From Diatrype stigma (taxonomy: Eukaryota > Ascomycota > Sordariomycetes > Xylariales > Diatrypaceae): a stretch of 64,000 nucleotides of DNA. A program made the position numbers and the translations under genes. This document shows positions 12,550 through 23,881 of this stretch, one piece after another. The notes below the pieces were generated by a model. It was not told the DNA's origin, made no database searches, and saw only the letters and a program-made list of their open reading frames with translations. Location of the stretch: positions 372,001-436,000 of the forward strand of contig JAKJXP020000001.1 in assembly GCA_022225965.2 (NCBI GenBank), written 5' to 3'. Position 1 is the first letter of the stretch. Each line of letters starts with the position of its first letter.

Positions 12550-14485
12550 CTAGGGAACAACCGACCGATCCACCAGAATCTGCAAATGCGCCTGCGCCTC
12601 CCCTCCCCTCTTCCCCTTCCCCTCCACCGCGACCGTCATGGTCCCGCCCGGCGGCAGCTCCACGATGGTGCCGTCGATGCAGACCTTGCGCCAGCGGGGA
12701 TCGGACTCGCGCGTCGTGACCCGCACCTCGGCGACCTCCTCGTACCCGACCGCGTGCTCTTCTTCTTCTTCGTCTCCCCCCTTTTCCCTTCCCTTCTCAT
12801 CATCCTTCTCGAACCGCATGCCCACGTGCTTGCCCCCGTCGTACGCCCGCATCATGACGTCCATGGTGCGCGCGCCCCCGATGTCGCCGAAGTGGACGAG
12901 CCGCAGCCGGCCGTCGAGGGGCCGGCTCGCCGGCGAGATGGTGAACGTCTTCTCAAGGTTCGAGACGAGTGTCGCGAGCACGTAGGCGTGGCGGTCCCTC
13001 GCGATCTTTCTCGTCTTCGTCGTTGCCCTCTTCTTCTGCTGCTGCTTCTGCTGTTCCGGATTCGTCACCGCCACCGGAGCGCCGCCTTCGTCATCGTCGT
13101 CGGTATCGTCGTCATGGCCCAGCTCGGTGCCGGAATCGGTATCGGGAGTGACGACCTCGACGACGGCATCGTACGCGTGGCTCTCCTCTAGCAGCTGCCG
13201 CGCCACCACTGTGGGGTGCAAAAAAGTCTGTGGTCAGCGAATCGCCTTATTTAGGGATTCCTAAGTGAAGCACGGTAGTAATGAAATAGAGGCCGAGAAC
13301 AAAATGATGTTTTTCTTTTATTGAAACAAAATAATAAGGGAAATCACAGGCTTGCTTACTGCCGAACCGCGCGGCGCCATGCCGTCTGTACGCCGGCGTA
13401 TCGCTCTCCCAGACGAGCTGGCTGTGGAAGCCATAGCTGGCGACGATGGCGCCGCGAAGCCAAGACACGGCTTGGGCGTGTTCTTCTTCTCCTCCTCTTA
13501 CCGCTTTTGCCTTCTTCTGAGCATCATCGCCACACCCCTGAGTCCCTTCATCTGGGTGCTGGTAGGTGATGAGCCGCGACCCAGGCGAGAACTCGGCCCG
13601 GAACGAGGGCAGTGGGGCGGCGACACCGGTCAGCAGCGTTCGAAGGCCTTGGACGAGCCCCGATGATTTCGATGCGGCTGACGGCGACTCCTCGACTGGC
13701 TTGTGCAGCGAGTGGAACAGCGCGTTGCCCGTGCCCAGCGGCAGGATGGCGACGAGCGGCGGCGGCTGTGTTTGCGATTGCGGTTGCGTTGGACGCACGT
13801 CATCGCTAGCGCTGGCGTTCAGCAGCTCGACGATGCCGCCATCGCCACTCAGGATGACGACCGTGTGTGCAACGGCGCCGCCGCCGCTGCCGGACTCACC
13901 ATCATTCACCACCGCCAGAGTGCTGCCGAACTGGCGGATGCTCTGGGCGTCCGTGGTCGTCACGAGGTCGTAGTGATAGCGATTGGCCTTTTCCTCAGTC
14001 TCATTGATACTTCCGCCGCCGCCGCTCTCGCTCTCAGACTCGGACGCAGCAGCTGCTGCAGTCAGGCCCAGCGCAGCGAATAGGGGTTGCAGGACCGCCT
14101 CGTAGAACTCGAGGGCGCGGCCGGTTCCCGCGCCCGTCGAGACCAGCACGTGGACCTTGCGGGATGGGCTGCTGCGGAGGTGAGCTGGGATCTGTTCCAC
14201 GATGAGGTGGTCCGGTATATGATCCTCCTGCAGCTGCGAAATATTCGCCACCTGGGAGTGTGCTAGCTTGAACGACGGCGACGGGGCTTGTTGGCCGCTG
14301 TCGTCTTCTGCTGCTGCAGCAGCTGCTGCAACGTTTTCTTCCAGGCTGAAGACATCGTAGGAGCTCTCCGACTGCTGCTCGTCGGCGGGGCGTCGTCTAC
14401 GTATGAGGATGACCTCCTCGGGTTTAAAAGATGATGAAGAAGGAGTGGCCAAGCTGTTGGCGATGGTGGCAGCGGACGAGGCCAT
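12550..14485 (-). CDS. Diacylglycerol/sphingosine-kinase-like lipid kinase
   Basis: Two exons: 14485-13360 and 13208-12550, with an intron 13209-13359 (GTAAGC...CACAG). Predicted 594 residues. The catalytic DAGK fold is visible: VHVLVSTGAGTGRA (about 111-123, glycine-rich N-terminal motif), ILSGDGGIVELLN (about 211-223, the GGDGT-type ATP-binding loop) and LPLGTGNALF (about 249-257, the conserved P-x-GTGN motif). The splice joins ARFG to MVARQLL, restoring a continuous domain. Low-complexity inserts (poly-Ala, Ser/Glu, Gly, and Asp/Glu stretches in exon 2) lengthen the protein. Members of this family phosphorylate diacylglycerol, ceramide or sphingoid bases; which lipid is used here cannot be told. 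It lies in tandem with TRM1, 503 bp downstream of it. Family confident, substrate not. Confidence 0.85.
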
Positions 14486-14988
14486 TCTTCAGAGCCTGGG
14501 ACTCTTTGATCTGGATAGCCTCGTAGCTTCTAGACACGTAACGAAATCGAGGAAAGAGGGATGCTAAGAAAGAATACCCCTGGGTATACAGACAGGCAAA
14601 CAATATATAGTGAGAACAGGCTTATGAACAGACGCTATCAAATTTGAGCACTGATTGTTTGTCTATTGCGTGTAGTCGTAGATCAAGTGCTTGAAAGTTG
14701 TACTTAATTGGAGCGTCAATTCCAAATGGATGAAACTGGTGGCCTGGCCCCCTTCATTAGGTAAGTAGCGCGGGGCTCATCAGCTAAAGAAGCTCAGGGA
14801 ATAGAATAGGTACAGCTGGTCAGGTACAGGTAGTTGGTCTTACGAAGCACGACATTACGCCACGTTTTTTCACGGCCAATCCTTTCGAGTACCGGAAAGC
14901 AAAGGGTATCAATTGCAAGAGTCGGCATTGGCAGCCCCGACGACCTTTTCTTCTGAAAGCTGTTGCTATATTTGCATATAAGTGGCCC
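14486..14988. promoter_or_regulatory. Intergenic: lipid-kinase 5' region and TRM1 3' end
   Basis: 503 bp between the lipid-kinase start and the TRM1 stop, both genes on the minus strand. No specific motif stands out. Confidence 0.4.
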
Positions 14989-17172
14989 TCATCCGCTTGC
15001 CTTGCTCAAGGGGCCCCAATTCTCCCTGGGGTTGATCTGGTATCTAACTAGACCTTTCTTCGTATTGTCGCGACCCAGAGCCTTGTCGAATACAACCTCA
15101 AGCTTGTCAACCTCGTCGTCATCTTTGCTGGCCTGCTTCTCATCATCGCTGCCGTTCTGCTCAACATCGGCATCCGCCTCAGCACCGTCTTTTGTCTTCG
15201 TGTCATCTTGTTTGCCCAGCCTTAGAAGCCTGTATGTTGGGCTGGTTTTCGAGATATTTTCCACCTTGACCGGTTGCTTCTGACGAACCCACTCTCTCAT
15301 CACATGCCAGAGGACCGACCAAGGCGCATCTGTCTTGATACTGCCCGGCTTACAGTGGCTTCGAGTGACCTGGTAACCCAGACCACGGAGAGCGCCTCGG
15401 AAACTCTCTTCGTCAGGGCAAACACAGTGCATTGCACGTGCAAGGAGCGTTGGGTGTGTAAAGAAAGGATAGGGCTCCACCACTGCAAGCTCGTCCTCTT
15501 TGGTTTTCACTTGCTCGTCTTCTGTGGACTTGAGCGTAAGAGTCTCCTCGAGTGCAGTCTGTAGCATCCCTTCTATGCGTGGTATCGTGCCATAGACATC
15601 TCTCGAGACGTTTGGTAAGTCATCTAGAATCTTCTTGATGAAACTTGGGGAATGAAGTGGCCCGCCGTACATAGGACCAGCAAGGTGCATCTTAGAACCG
15701 CAATGCTTACAGTGCTGATCAACTGTGGGTGCCGACTGTAGACTGTGTTTGTAAAATACGCCCTTGCCCGACTTGTTCGTCATCCTTCTATTACGGAGGA
15801 GAAGTTGAGTCTCATAAGCGCCACAGCCTTGATCGCAGTTGTATACGATCATGGTCTTGCCTGCTAAGAATTTGACGCTCGCAGCCGACTTTCGGACTTT
15901 CACGAAGATCCGAACATAGTAGTCAATCGAGAGACTGAGGAGAGGCTCAATAGCCAAACCTTGTCTTGCAGCTGTAGCGGCCAGTCCATTAAGGATCAAG
16001 CGAATCCCGGCTTCGTGGGAATGGAAGCCCTTAGCTGGTATTCCGCCATAAAGAGCAAATGCCTTCTCGGAGTACCCGTGTGTAGCCCAGACCCCCGAAT
16101 CTGTGCAAGTGACACACAAAAGTCCACCATCATCTCGGATAGCATTGACGGCAGCATCGAAGAAGGTAGCTGCGGTTCCATAGGGGTCGAGGTCGATCAC
16201 GTCGTACTTGTTAGCCGCTGCTTGACTTTGTTGCCTAGGATGTTTAGGGGGATCCTCATTCGTGAGTAGCGAGTACATATGCACACGGGCATCACCCTGT
16301 GTAACGACAACCTTAGACTCTACTCCATTGTGCTCGACGTTCCTCTTGATGGCGTCTACAGCCGAGGGGGTAAGGTCGTTAGCAGTGACAGAGGTCACGA
16401 AAGGTAGTTCTTGCGCGTATCGCAATGCTCGAAGCCCGGTGGCAGAGAGGGCATCGAGGATTGTGAATTTAGGCGGGTTCATTTTTCTCTCGTGGCCAGC
16501 CTGGTTAGTGGTTGCTTCTTCTCTTGGGCCTTCGTTTCCTGGAGCTTGAGATTCTAGAGCGGATGTTGATTGTTGTTCAGAACCCAGGCTCTCCGGATTC
16601 GCCGTGGACTCTTCTTCCGTAGATGATTCGGCCTTCTTCAGGTCGGTCATAACCGTATCTTCCCCATTTGCGGCCTCATGGCCAACGTTAGGGCCTGGCT
16701 GTGTGGTGCTCTCTAAGGCCGTGGAAGACTCCTGCTGCTTCGCTGGCCTGCCATCACCAGCGTCCGACCTGTCGCGCTTCCTCTTGACTCTTTTCAGCAT
16801 GCTGGATTGCTTTCGAGCCACGGTTTCTTCTCCGTACGCCTTGATGGCAAGAACAGTCAAATCGCGGTTGAACTGCTGTATGGGGTTGTAGAAGACCTGC
16901 TGCTGTTCTTCAACAGCCCTTGCACCTTTCTGGACCGTGTCCTTTGCAGGAGGCGGAATGAGAATCCTAGCTAAACCCTCCTGGACCTCGGACATCTCCT
17001 TTCCATCTTTTGTGGTGACGATCTTGGCCTGGCTCGCAGCCGAGTCGCCATTCTGGGGTTTGGATGCCATGCTGCGTAGAGCTTGAGAGAGCTGCTTCTT
17101 GATGCAAAGTCGATTCACGTGCCCTGACCTTGGTCCCAATTGGCGAATTGCATATGACAGCGTGAAAAGCAT
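14989..17172 (-). CDS. TRM1: tRNA (guanine(26)-N2)-dimethyltransferase Trm1
   Basis: An uninterrupted 727-codon frame. Trm1 makes N2,N2-dimethylguanosine at position 26 of tRNAs using S-adenosylmethionine. Visible motifs: ILDALSATGLRALRYAQE (about 238-255, SAM-binding motif I), DLDPYGT (327-333, catalytic motif), a CxxxCG...CxxCG zinc-binding pair in the C-terminal half, and the terminal VRYQ...NWGP signature. A basic KRVKRKRDR (about 127-135) could be a nuclear signal. The first 34 residues are Arg/Lys/Ser/Leu-rich and almost free of acids, like a mitochondrial presequence. A second in-frame ATG (codon 35, position 17070, MASKPQNG) would give a form without it. In yeast, alternative TRM1 starts yield mitochondrial and nuclear forms, so the same is likely here. 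A Ser/Glu-rich insert (about 145-230) precedes motif I. Confidence 0.97.
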   Translation of the reverse strand: MLFTLSYAIRQLGPRSGHVNRLCIKKQLSQALRSMASKPQNGDSAASQAKIVTTKDGKEMSEVQEGLARILIPPPAKDTVQKGARAVEEQQQVFYNPIQQFNRDLTVLAIKAYGEETVARKQSSMLKRVKRKRDRSDAGDGRPAKQQESSTALESTTQPGPNVGHEAANGEDTVMTDLKKAESSTEEESTANPESLGSEQQSTSALESQAPGNEGPREEATTNQAGHERKMNPPKFTILDALSATGLRALRYAQELPFVTSVTANDLTPSAVDAIKRNVEHNGVESKVVVTQGDARVHMYSLLTNEDPPKHPRQQSQAAANKYDVIDLDPYGTAATFFDAAVNAIRDDGGLLCVTCTDSGVWATHGYSEKAFALYGGIPAKGFHSHEAGIRLILNGLAATAARQGLAIEPLLSLSIDYYVRIFVKVRKSAASVKFLAGKTMIVYNCDQGCGAYETQLLLRNRRMTNKSGKGVFYKHSLQSAPTVDQHCKHCGSKMHLAGPMYGGPLHSPSFIKKILDDLPNVSRDVYGTIPRIEGMLQTALEETLTLKSTEDEQVKTKEDELAVVEPYPFFTHPTLLARAMHCVCPDEESFRGALRGLGYQVTRSHCKPGSIKTDAPWSVLWHVMREWVRQKQPVKVENISKTSPTYRLLRLGKQDDTKTKDGAEADADVEQNGSDDEKQASKDDDEVDKLEVVFDKALGRDNTKKGLVRYQINPRENWGPLSKASG

Positions 17173-18154
17173 ACGCGACTAGGGTTGTTTGCTTTGCATG
17201 TATGTCGTAGGTTTTCAAGAAGGAGTCCCCTTGCTAATAGAATAATAAGTCGTAGTTACCCAAGTCGTCTTCAGAACTCCAGAACTTTTTTCGCGAAGCT
17301 TTATCCTAGGGAGGTACCTAGGTACCTGCTTAGTGGGTTGGTGGGCTGGTGGGCTGGTGGGCTGGTGGGGCACCTAGCCTCCAAGCCATTCGCCTGCATT
17401 ATCACTTCATCATGTGGTCAAAGCGCCCACTGCCATCATACCTGTATTTATTCGTTGGTGAGGTTTCCAGGTTGTCACCCCTAAGAAGACCTTCTACTGT
17501 TCGTTGCTGACAAGATGTGATTCGACGGTGCCCTGAACTGAACAGAATAAGGGCACTGCCCTACTATACGGATAGGGCCTCGTCTACCAGCTCCAGAGTT
17601 AAGATTGCAGTGAACGACTCGCCCCATCTCACCACCATGGTTTATGACAGAGATCAGTATGTCACTGCTTCTTCCAATGATGGATGCTTATGAGGTTGCG
17701 ATGTAATTGCCTGCTGTACAAGTAGGATGTGGTCTAGGTATACTAGAAGGTATGCTGCTACTGAAGCGTAACACTGTACCTGCCTTCAACGTCGAAGCAT
17801 ACCCGCGATCAACGATCACAAGGAGGCAAGTCATGGCGGGAAATGAGGTCGATAGCTACTGAAAGAAAGAAATAAAAAGAACAAAGTATATTCTTTAGCT
17901 GAAGGAATGCCACACCTACTTGCCCAGGTATATGACTCCAACAGGGAACTTCTCCGAGACCTTCGGCCAACCCTACCAAACGCCTCGACACAGAACCTTG
18001 AAGACTCCTATTTACATGTACATTCCTTCTGAGGAGCTCTGTCTCGTCCCCATTGAAGCCGTTACCCTCTGCCTAGCAGTGAGACCATAGTAATACGCAT
18101 CTGAAATCCAAGTAAAACTCATGTCCATGTCCAAGTCCAAGCTCACAGGAAAAT
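17173..18154. promoter_or_regulatory. Divergent promoter region TRM1 / SLATT gene
   Basis: 982 bp between divergent start codons. It contains the palindrome AGGTACCTAGGTACCT (17312-17327) and, just after it, a GGTGGGCT-type 8-bp tandem repeat (about 17336-17370). Several short open frames here have no family resemblance. Confidence 0.5.
17336..17370. repeat. 8-bp minisatellite (GGTGGGCT)n
   Basis: About four units of GGTGGGCT with slight changes in the first and last unit, in the upstream region of TRM1. Confidence 0.75.
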
Positions 18155-19293
18155 ATGTCAACGACTCTGTACCTCAACCCAGACACGCCCCAATCGCATT
18201 CTCACCCTCAGAAGCGGAACCAGCAGGCTGGCGGCGACGACGACCACAGCAGCCACCACCATCACCACCACTATGACAGGACAGCGTCCGCGCCCGGCGG
18301 TAGGCAGCACCCCCGCGCATCCGCGCGGCAGCGGCGGCGGGGAGCGGCCGGCCTCCTAGACAGCGACGACCCCTACGACGACGACGACGACGATGACTAC
18401 GACAACGGCCCAGAGGAGGAGACGCAGCGGTACCGGCGCCTCACGCACGCAGAGTGGGTGCGGTTCTGCCGGGGCGTTGGCGCCATGAGGGACGACAGCG
18501 ACGGCGACAGCGGCGGCGGCAAAAGCATCGAGGAAGGGGAAATGGCGGCGGTGGTGGTGAGCCGGCCGACGTGCGCGCTGTGGCCGGCGAAGGGGTTCCG
18601 GGACGGCCTGTACCGGGACGTGCTCATGCAGCAGACCAAGTACGCGTACCTGTACTACGCGCTCAGCATCTCCAAGTGGGTGCTCCTGCTCCTGCAGATC
18701 GCCCTGGGGTCCATCCTGACGGCGCTCGGCTCCTTCGCTGGCAGCCAGGGGATTCCAATTGTGAGTTTTTTTCTGGATTGAAAGTCGCCAGTAGCATCAG
18801 CTCTCGCTGGTTTATATCAATTATCATCAATATGGCTATTTCCCAAAGTTTTCCACATGTTAAATACCGGTGAGAGCCCAATAAGAGTCACAAACCGCAT
18901 ACCCCTACTCACTACGCACCCATCTAACCGCTCACATCCACCACACACACACACACACAGACGGTCATCGCCGCGATCAACACGGGCGTGGCCGGGGTGC
19001 TGGCGCTGCTGCACAACAGCGGGTTGCCGGAGCGGTTCCGGTCGGACCGCAACGAGTTCAAGGCCGTCGAGGAGCACGTCAAGTACGTCGTGGACACGGC
19101 GCTGGTGCGAGGGGCCGACGGCGTCGATGACGCCCTCGCCGAGTGCTTCGACCGCTTCCGCGCCGCCCGCCAGTCCGTCGAGAGCAACATGCCCGCCTTC
19201 TACACCCCGTCCTCGGCGCTGTCCTCGGCTTCTTCGCGGCGGCGCCGGCAGCAGCAGCAGAGGGGGAGGAGGGGGGGAGGGGAAAGGAGGTGA
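18155..19293 (+). CDS. SLATT-domain (fungal type) two-helix membrane protein
   Basis: Two exons: 18155-18760 and 18961-19293. The intron (18761-18960) begins GTGAGT and ends in a CA-dinucleotide run followed by AG. Predicted 312 residues. The N-terminal half is disordered, with a His run (about 35-40) and an Asp run (DDPYDDDDDDDYD). From about residue 145 it reads as the fungal SLATT domain: a W-x-x-GFRDGLYRDVL motif, a first hydrophobic helix (about 170-197) and a second across the splice (TVIAAINTGVAGVLALL, about 203-219), followed by GLPERF. The C-terminal tail is Ser/Arg/Gln-rich. In bacteria, SLATT proteins are predicted pore-forming effectors of nucleotide-signalled conflict systems. 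The role of the fungal family is not known. The frame across the splice is continuous, which supports the model. Confidence 0.8.
18943..18959. repeat. (CA)n microsatellite at the intron 3' end
   Basis: A CA dinucleotide run directly precedes and forms the 3' splice site of the SLATT-gene intron (AG at 18959-18960). Length changes here would sit where the polypyrimidine tract is expected. Confidence 0.8.
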
Positions 19294-19809
19294 GATGGCC
19301 TAGCCATCCATGTGCATGAGATGAGGTCTATTGCCTGTAAAAGAGCCCACATCAGTTTTCTCCTCTCCCTTTTGACTTTCAAGATCGATAGGCCTTGTTT
19401 TGGTGTTATATGGAATTGAGTACTGTATCTCTGGAGAAGAGTTTCTAGGTTGAGTACGAGGAATGGCAGAAGGATACGACGTTATTTAGGGTGTGCTATG
19501 AAGCAGGGGGAAGCCTCAACCAATATCACAACCTATTCTTGGAGCGGTCAAGCTGCGATGATATTTCCAGGGCACCGGGGCAGATCTTTGGGCAGACCCA
19601 TTGATACACTATAATAGATATGCTAGGCTTCCAAGCGAAGCGTCAAATCTAATCTTATTGAAACAGCTGCCAAATGTCGGTCTCATAAAACATCTATCCG
19701 TATCTCCAAACTCCGAATTATGCAAAATGCCATTTCATTACTTCGTAGAATTTCATACAAGCGTGTCGTGTAGGCAGATAAGTTTCCTTGGCCGGACCCC
19801 TGATATTTA
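19294..19809. terminator. Convergent 3' regions of SLATT gene and OPT gene
   Basis: 516 bp between two facing stop codons. No gene or strong motif seen; it presumably carries both 3' UTRs. Confidence 0.4.
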
Positions 19810-22800
19810 TTACCAGGTGTCGGGCCCAAAATGGCTTCCGTTGGCCACCGTGTTATATGCACAGGCTTGCCAATCGCAGCCCTGCTTGTAAACCTCAGTG
19901 CCCCACCAGCTGAACCCTTCCATCCAGCCTGGATAGATGAACCCGAAGAAGACGACGACGATGCCAAATGCCAGCCCTGAATCTAACGCCGCACTGAGAG
20001 TCATGGTGTACTTAGCCCACCACTCTGTGGCGCGGTTCTTGATCAGGTAGTTGAACAGATAGCAGACTACCGCCCAGATCGAGAAGTTGAGGCCGGTTGC
20101 GGGGGGGATCCAGCTGAGAGACCCGAATAACACTGGTAAGTTGATCTTGCGGACGATGCTATTCCTTCTCCGGCGGCCGTAGAGCCATAAGGGGATGGGG
20201 GCGATGGCACCAATAAGGAAACACCAGACCAACGGGTGATAAGTCGCATTTTCCCCGAAGAACTCGGCCGGTCCAACAACGCCCCATAATATAGACCCGT
20301 TGAAGTGAACCCGGGCGATCGGACACGTAAAGCCATTGATGGCTGCGGAGGTACAGATGCCTGGGACATTGCTAAACATCCAGTTCAAGACCCCTATCTG
20401 AGTGAGTGATGAGACAATTGTCGCAACCATTTGGACGAGGAACAAGATCCTTGGCGGGATCTTCATGTAATGTCCTAACTTCAGATCCGCGGCGAATTTG
20501 ATGCCCTGAGCGGATGAGATATAGCCATACGTGACAAAAACCATGTTGGCCACCGGCCGGCCTGGGAAGATGGCGCCACATATCAGTTGGCAAATGAGAT
20601 AAATGCTACTGTGCTGATTTGTCACTGCCATAACTATACCAATGGGGATAAAGAGCACGGCGCATATTCCTAACGCCAGTAGGAGTCCGTACCAAGGGAG
20701 ATGGATTGGATAACTTGGATATGGTCAGCGTTGTTTTGGCCTAGGGGAGGGAAATCCTGAGCACTCACTATTCAACAACGAAGATGCCCACAGCCGCCAT
20801 GGTCACAAATGTGATCAAATACCACGTAATTGGAGCATCCTCATACCTCCTCATAAGTCGATTGTGGACATCTTCGTGAGTCAGAAGGCCATCACCGCTA
20901 GGATTCGTTCTGTTGAAGTCCCCGCTGTTCCTCTCGAGAGGCGACATGCCTGTACCTTCACCATTGAGGGGCTGATAGGCCGGCTTTCCTTGCTCTCCAG
21001 CCTCTTTCAAAGATCGTCTCCACTGGGTCCAGATATCCCTACCGTGCCAACAGGCTGTATGGGTTAGAAGTGAAGCCAGCCCGGCGAATTGTAAACCATA
21101 GCTGAGAACGTAGGTTATGGGCAAGAACACCCGGCTGTAGTTCGAGTATGCCACTTTATCGAAGACGAAGTCCGGAGTGAGAATTCTGCCTACATCGTAG
21201 ACTTTCCCGGTGTTGTCGAAAACTGATGCCGAAAGCATGGGCATGTAAGACGAATAGAATAGATTGCAATAGTAGCCAATCGGGGCGATAATCCACATGA
21301 CTATCACCAAGCCACCGATGACGTTCATAGCAGCCCAGAAGGGTGTCAGAAGTGGCGAGCCAATATATGCGATTTGGGCCCAGTCGAAAGTCAGTGGGAA
21401 CAAACCCAGTCCGGAGACAACTCCAAACAGGTTGGCGACTACGACGTTTTCTGGGGCAAACCAAGTAATTACGTTGAAATAGCTCAGGGCCGGCATTAAC
21501 AAGCCGGGAAGGAAGTAGAACAAGAAGGCACCGAGCCAGATAATGTAGAAGAACTTCCACCTACTGATCCTCCACCCACTAGCCGGCTTGTTCTCTTCCT
21601 TGTGGAGGGTGGTGAACATCGCAGCCGACATCAGGGTCCCTGGCCAGATCATTCCGCTAGGGCGCACGAGGAAACGCCTAGTAAGCCCAGCGAAAGCATA
21701 ACCCAGAGTTTGGGTAGAGAGAGTAAGCAGCAGCTGATAGAGTATACTAGCAGGTTGGTTGTAGAACTGCGTTTGCTCAACAATAACGTCCGTGGCAAAA
21801 GCAAACCCGAACGACACATTACTGCTGACATAGACACAGCTATGTTCTTTCTCATTCCAAGTCCCCTGGGCAAGCCAAAGACGAAGCCGTTTGCGGCGGC
21901 TTCTTATCTGGGGAGAAGAGTCCGTAGACATATTAGAGGTCGAGCCAGAAGTCCGCACACCGTCGATGAATTCCTCTGGCGGGTCGTCTTGCCCTTTTAG
22001 CCCATAGTCCCATAGTAGGCCAAGTGGATGTACAAGAAGCAAAGCTATAACAGGCGTGATTGCAACACTAGGGTATCTCAAAGAAAAAAACAAATTGGTA
22101 GAGGATCCAATGATGGAAAACAGAACGGACAGGGCCCACATCCGGGGCGTATTTATGGACAACGATGTATTATCTGTCGGAGAGACAGACGCGCGAACCT
22201 GCGGATATGGCGAATTATCTGGCGGATCTTGGTCTGTAGATCGACCGTCGTCATCATCGTCGCCTGACACTTCTTCCCCATGTGTTGAAGTATCTGATTT
22301 TGCATCCGAGAGCGCGTCGTTCGGCAAGGGCGTCTCGGTGAGACCAAATCGACCTTCAAGACCACCAACTACTGTTGAGGCGCCGATTTCTTCGGACTGG
22401 CTTCGTCTATGGCTTAGGGACGACGTGCTCGTTCGAAAGGTGACGGATCGGCTTGTGCTTGCGGATTTGCGGCGCTTCGAATAGCCGGCGTCTGTACTGG
22501 GCCTCGTGGGGAGCCCGTCGAAGTCTTCTTCGTCGTCTTCTTCGTCTCCCACTGCGGGATTGACTGGCGCAGCTCCGTACGATCCAGTCCCGAATCCTGG
22601 AGAGGGACGGATCAGGAGAGGCGCCTTAGACATCTTCGATCTTCGGCTATGGGCAGCAACGTTCGACTCCAACTCGTACCCAGCTTCGGAAGGGCTGTTA
22701 TCATGATTTCCCCGGGGGGGAGAAGAGGGCGAGGGGCTCTCTGGGGTCCTAGGCACAGATGCGGAGGCAGAGGGAAGAGTCAAGGCTGATGATGACTGTT

Positions 22801-22966
22801 GGGTGATAGCGTGAGCGGGAGAAGGAGCAGGGCTCGGAAAGGCAGTACTAATAGGTAAAGGTAGGACATGGTCGTCAGGCATGGGGTTCCCGCTTTTCGT
22901 GGGACTCTTTGTGGTGGTTACGGGCTGTAGAGGGAAGGTCTGCTGAGAAGGATGGCGTGGTTGCAT
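19810..22966 (-). CDS. OPT-family oligopeptide transporter (ISP4-like)
   Basis: Two exons: 22966-20769 and 20713-19810, intron 20714-20768 (55 nt, GTGAGT...CCAAG). Predicted 1033 residues. The first 270 or so residues are Ser/Pro/Asp-rich and disordered. Many hydrophobic helices then follow, with OPT-family signatures: NLFFSLRYPSVAIT early, NEKEH, SVSFGFAFATD-type sequence, SGMIWPGTL and LFPLTFDWAQIAYIGSPL. After the splice, VFVTYGYISSAQGIKFAADLKLGHYMKIPPR is the region that pairs with oligopeptide binding in the family. Such transporters import tetra/pentapeptides or glutathione-like compounds with protons at the plasma membrane; substrate here unknown. The N-terminal extension is long, and codon 29 (MPDDHV) is an alternative start. 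Confidence 0.93.
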
Positions 22967-23642
22967 AACTATGCAGTAGTGGTCTCTTGGACGGACGGCG
23001 CCCTCGGGAGGGACCGGCGGAAAGGACGTATAGGGAATGGGGCAAGGCAGGTAATGCTACTAGTAGAGGTAATACCACTAATAGAATGATACCTAATACA
23101 CCGAGTTCGAGCTGGGTCGAGCTGGTGAAATTGGGCTGCGGGCAAGGGGGGGTAAGAGGGGGTCAAGAGGGTCGAGGGGGTCGAGGGGGGCCGAATGGAT
23201 GAGACGGGACTCGTCAATCTGAGATGCCGCAGCTACCTCGTGCCTTGTCCGAACTGATGCTGCAATCAAGCTTGGAAGCTACCCGTACGTACACAACATA
23301 GATACATACAAGCACACATGGTACATCATACGGGGTGTGGACTGGGTAAGCACTTGATCTGTCCACATGGGGAAAGGGATACGAGTAGGGAGAAGTGATC
23401 GATCGTTGATGTCGCTCATGTGAGTGAGTGACTAGTAGATGGTTAGCCTGGCGCCTGGTGAGCCCATTCGCAGAGGTAGGTAGCTTTTTCTGGTATCAAT
23501 AACGAATACCTCGTCAGTTCGGGAACAGAATAAGGATGTAGGTGCATAACAGCAAGGTACTAGGCATGTATGTAGATGTCACCGTACAGAGTACAGACGG
23601 AGGCTTGCTGGCCGGGTGCTGCAGCCTGCTGATCAAATCGAG
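22967..23642. promoter_or_regulatory. Upstream region of the OPT gene
   Basis: About 680 bp between the OPT start and the inserted TIR element. It has a G-rich purine stretch on the plus strand (about 23139-23190) but no recognised site. Confidence 0.35.
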
Positions 23643-23650
23643 ATTTTTTG
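23643..23650. repeat. 8-bp target-site duplication, left (ATTTTTTG)
   Basis: Eight bases before the left terminal inverted repeat, matched exactly at 24230-24237. Confidence 0.85.
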
Positions 23651-23812
23651 GAGATCTGATATCAGGGCTATAACGGAATAACTAACAGGGCTATTACCCA
23701 CTTTGCCAACTGTCAGGCCCGCGGTAAATACGTAAGGCCTACCTATGCAGCCCCTTATTGAAACCACCTATAATTACACCTATAACCAACCATTCGGAAT
23801 TACATCGTCATC

Positions 23813-23824
23813 NNNNNNNNNNTC

Positions 23825-23851
<27 letters not shown>
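23813..23851. other. Assembly gap followed by C28 run
   Basis: 10 N (23813-23822), one T, then 28 C (23824-23851). It lies inside the TIR element. As at 10189, the gap borders a homopolymer that sequencing or assembly could not cross. Confidence 0.95.
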
Positions 23852-23855
<4 letters not shown>

Positions 23856-23881
23856 ACTGCGGCGCTGCTATAGCAGGCGTT

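Noticed and set aside
12526..13191. 221-codon plus-strand frame opposite the lipid-kinase second exon
   Set aside because: It mirrors the Asp/Glu-rich codons of the real gene; the minus-strand splice model explains the region fully.
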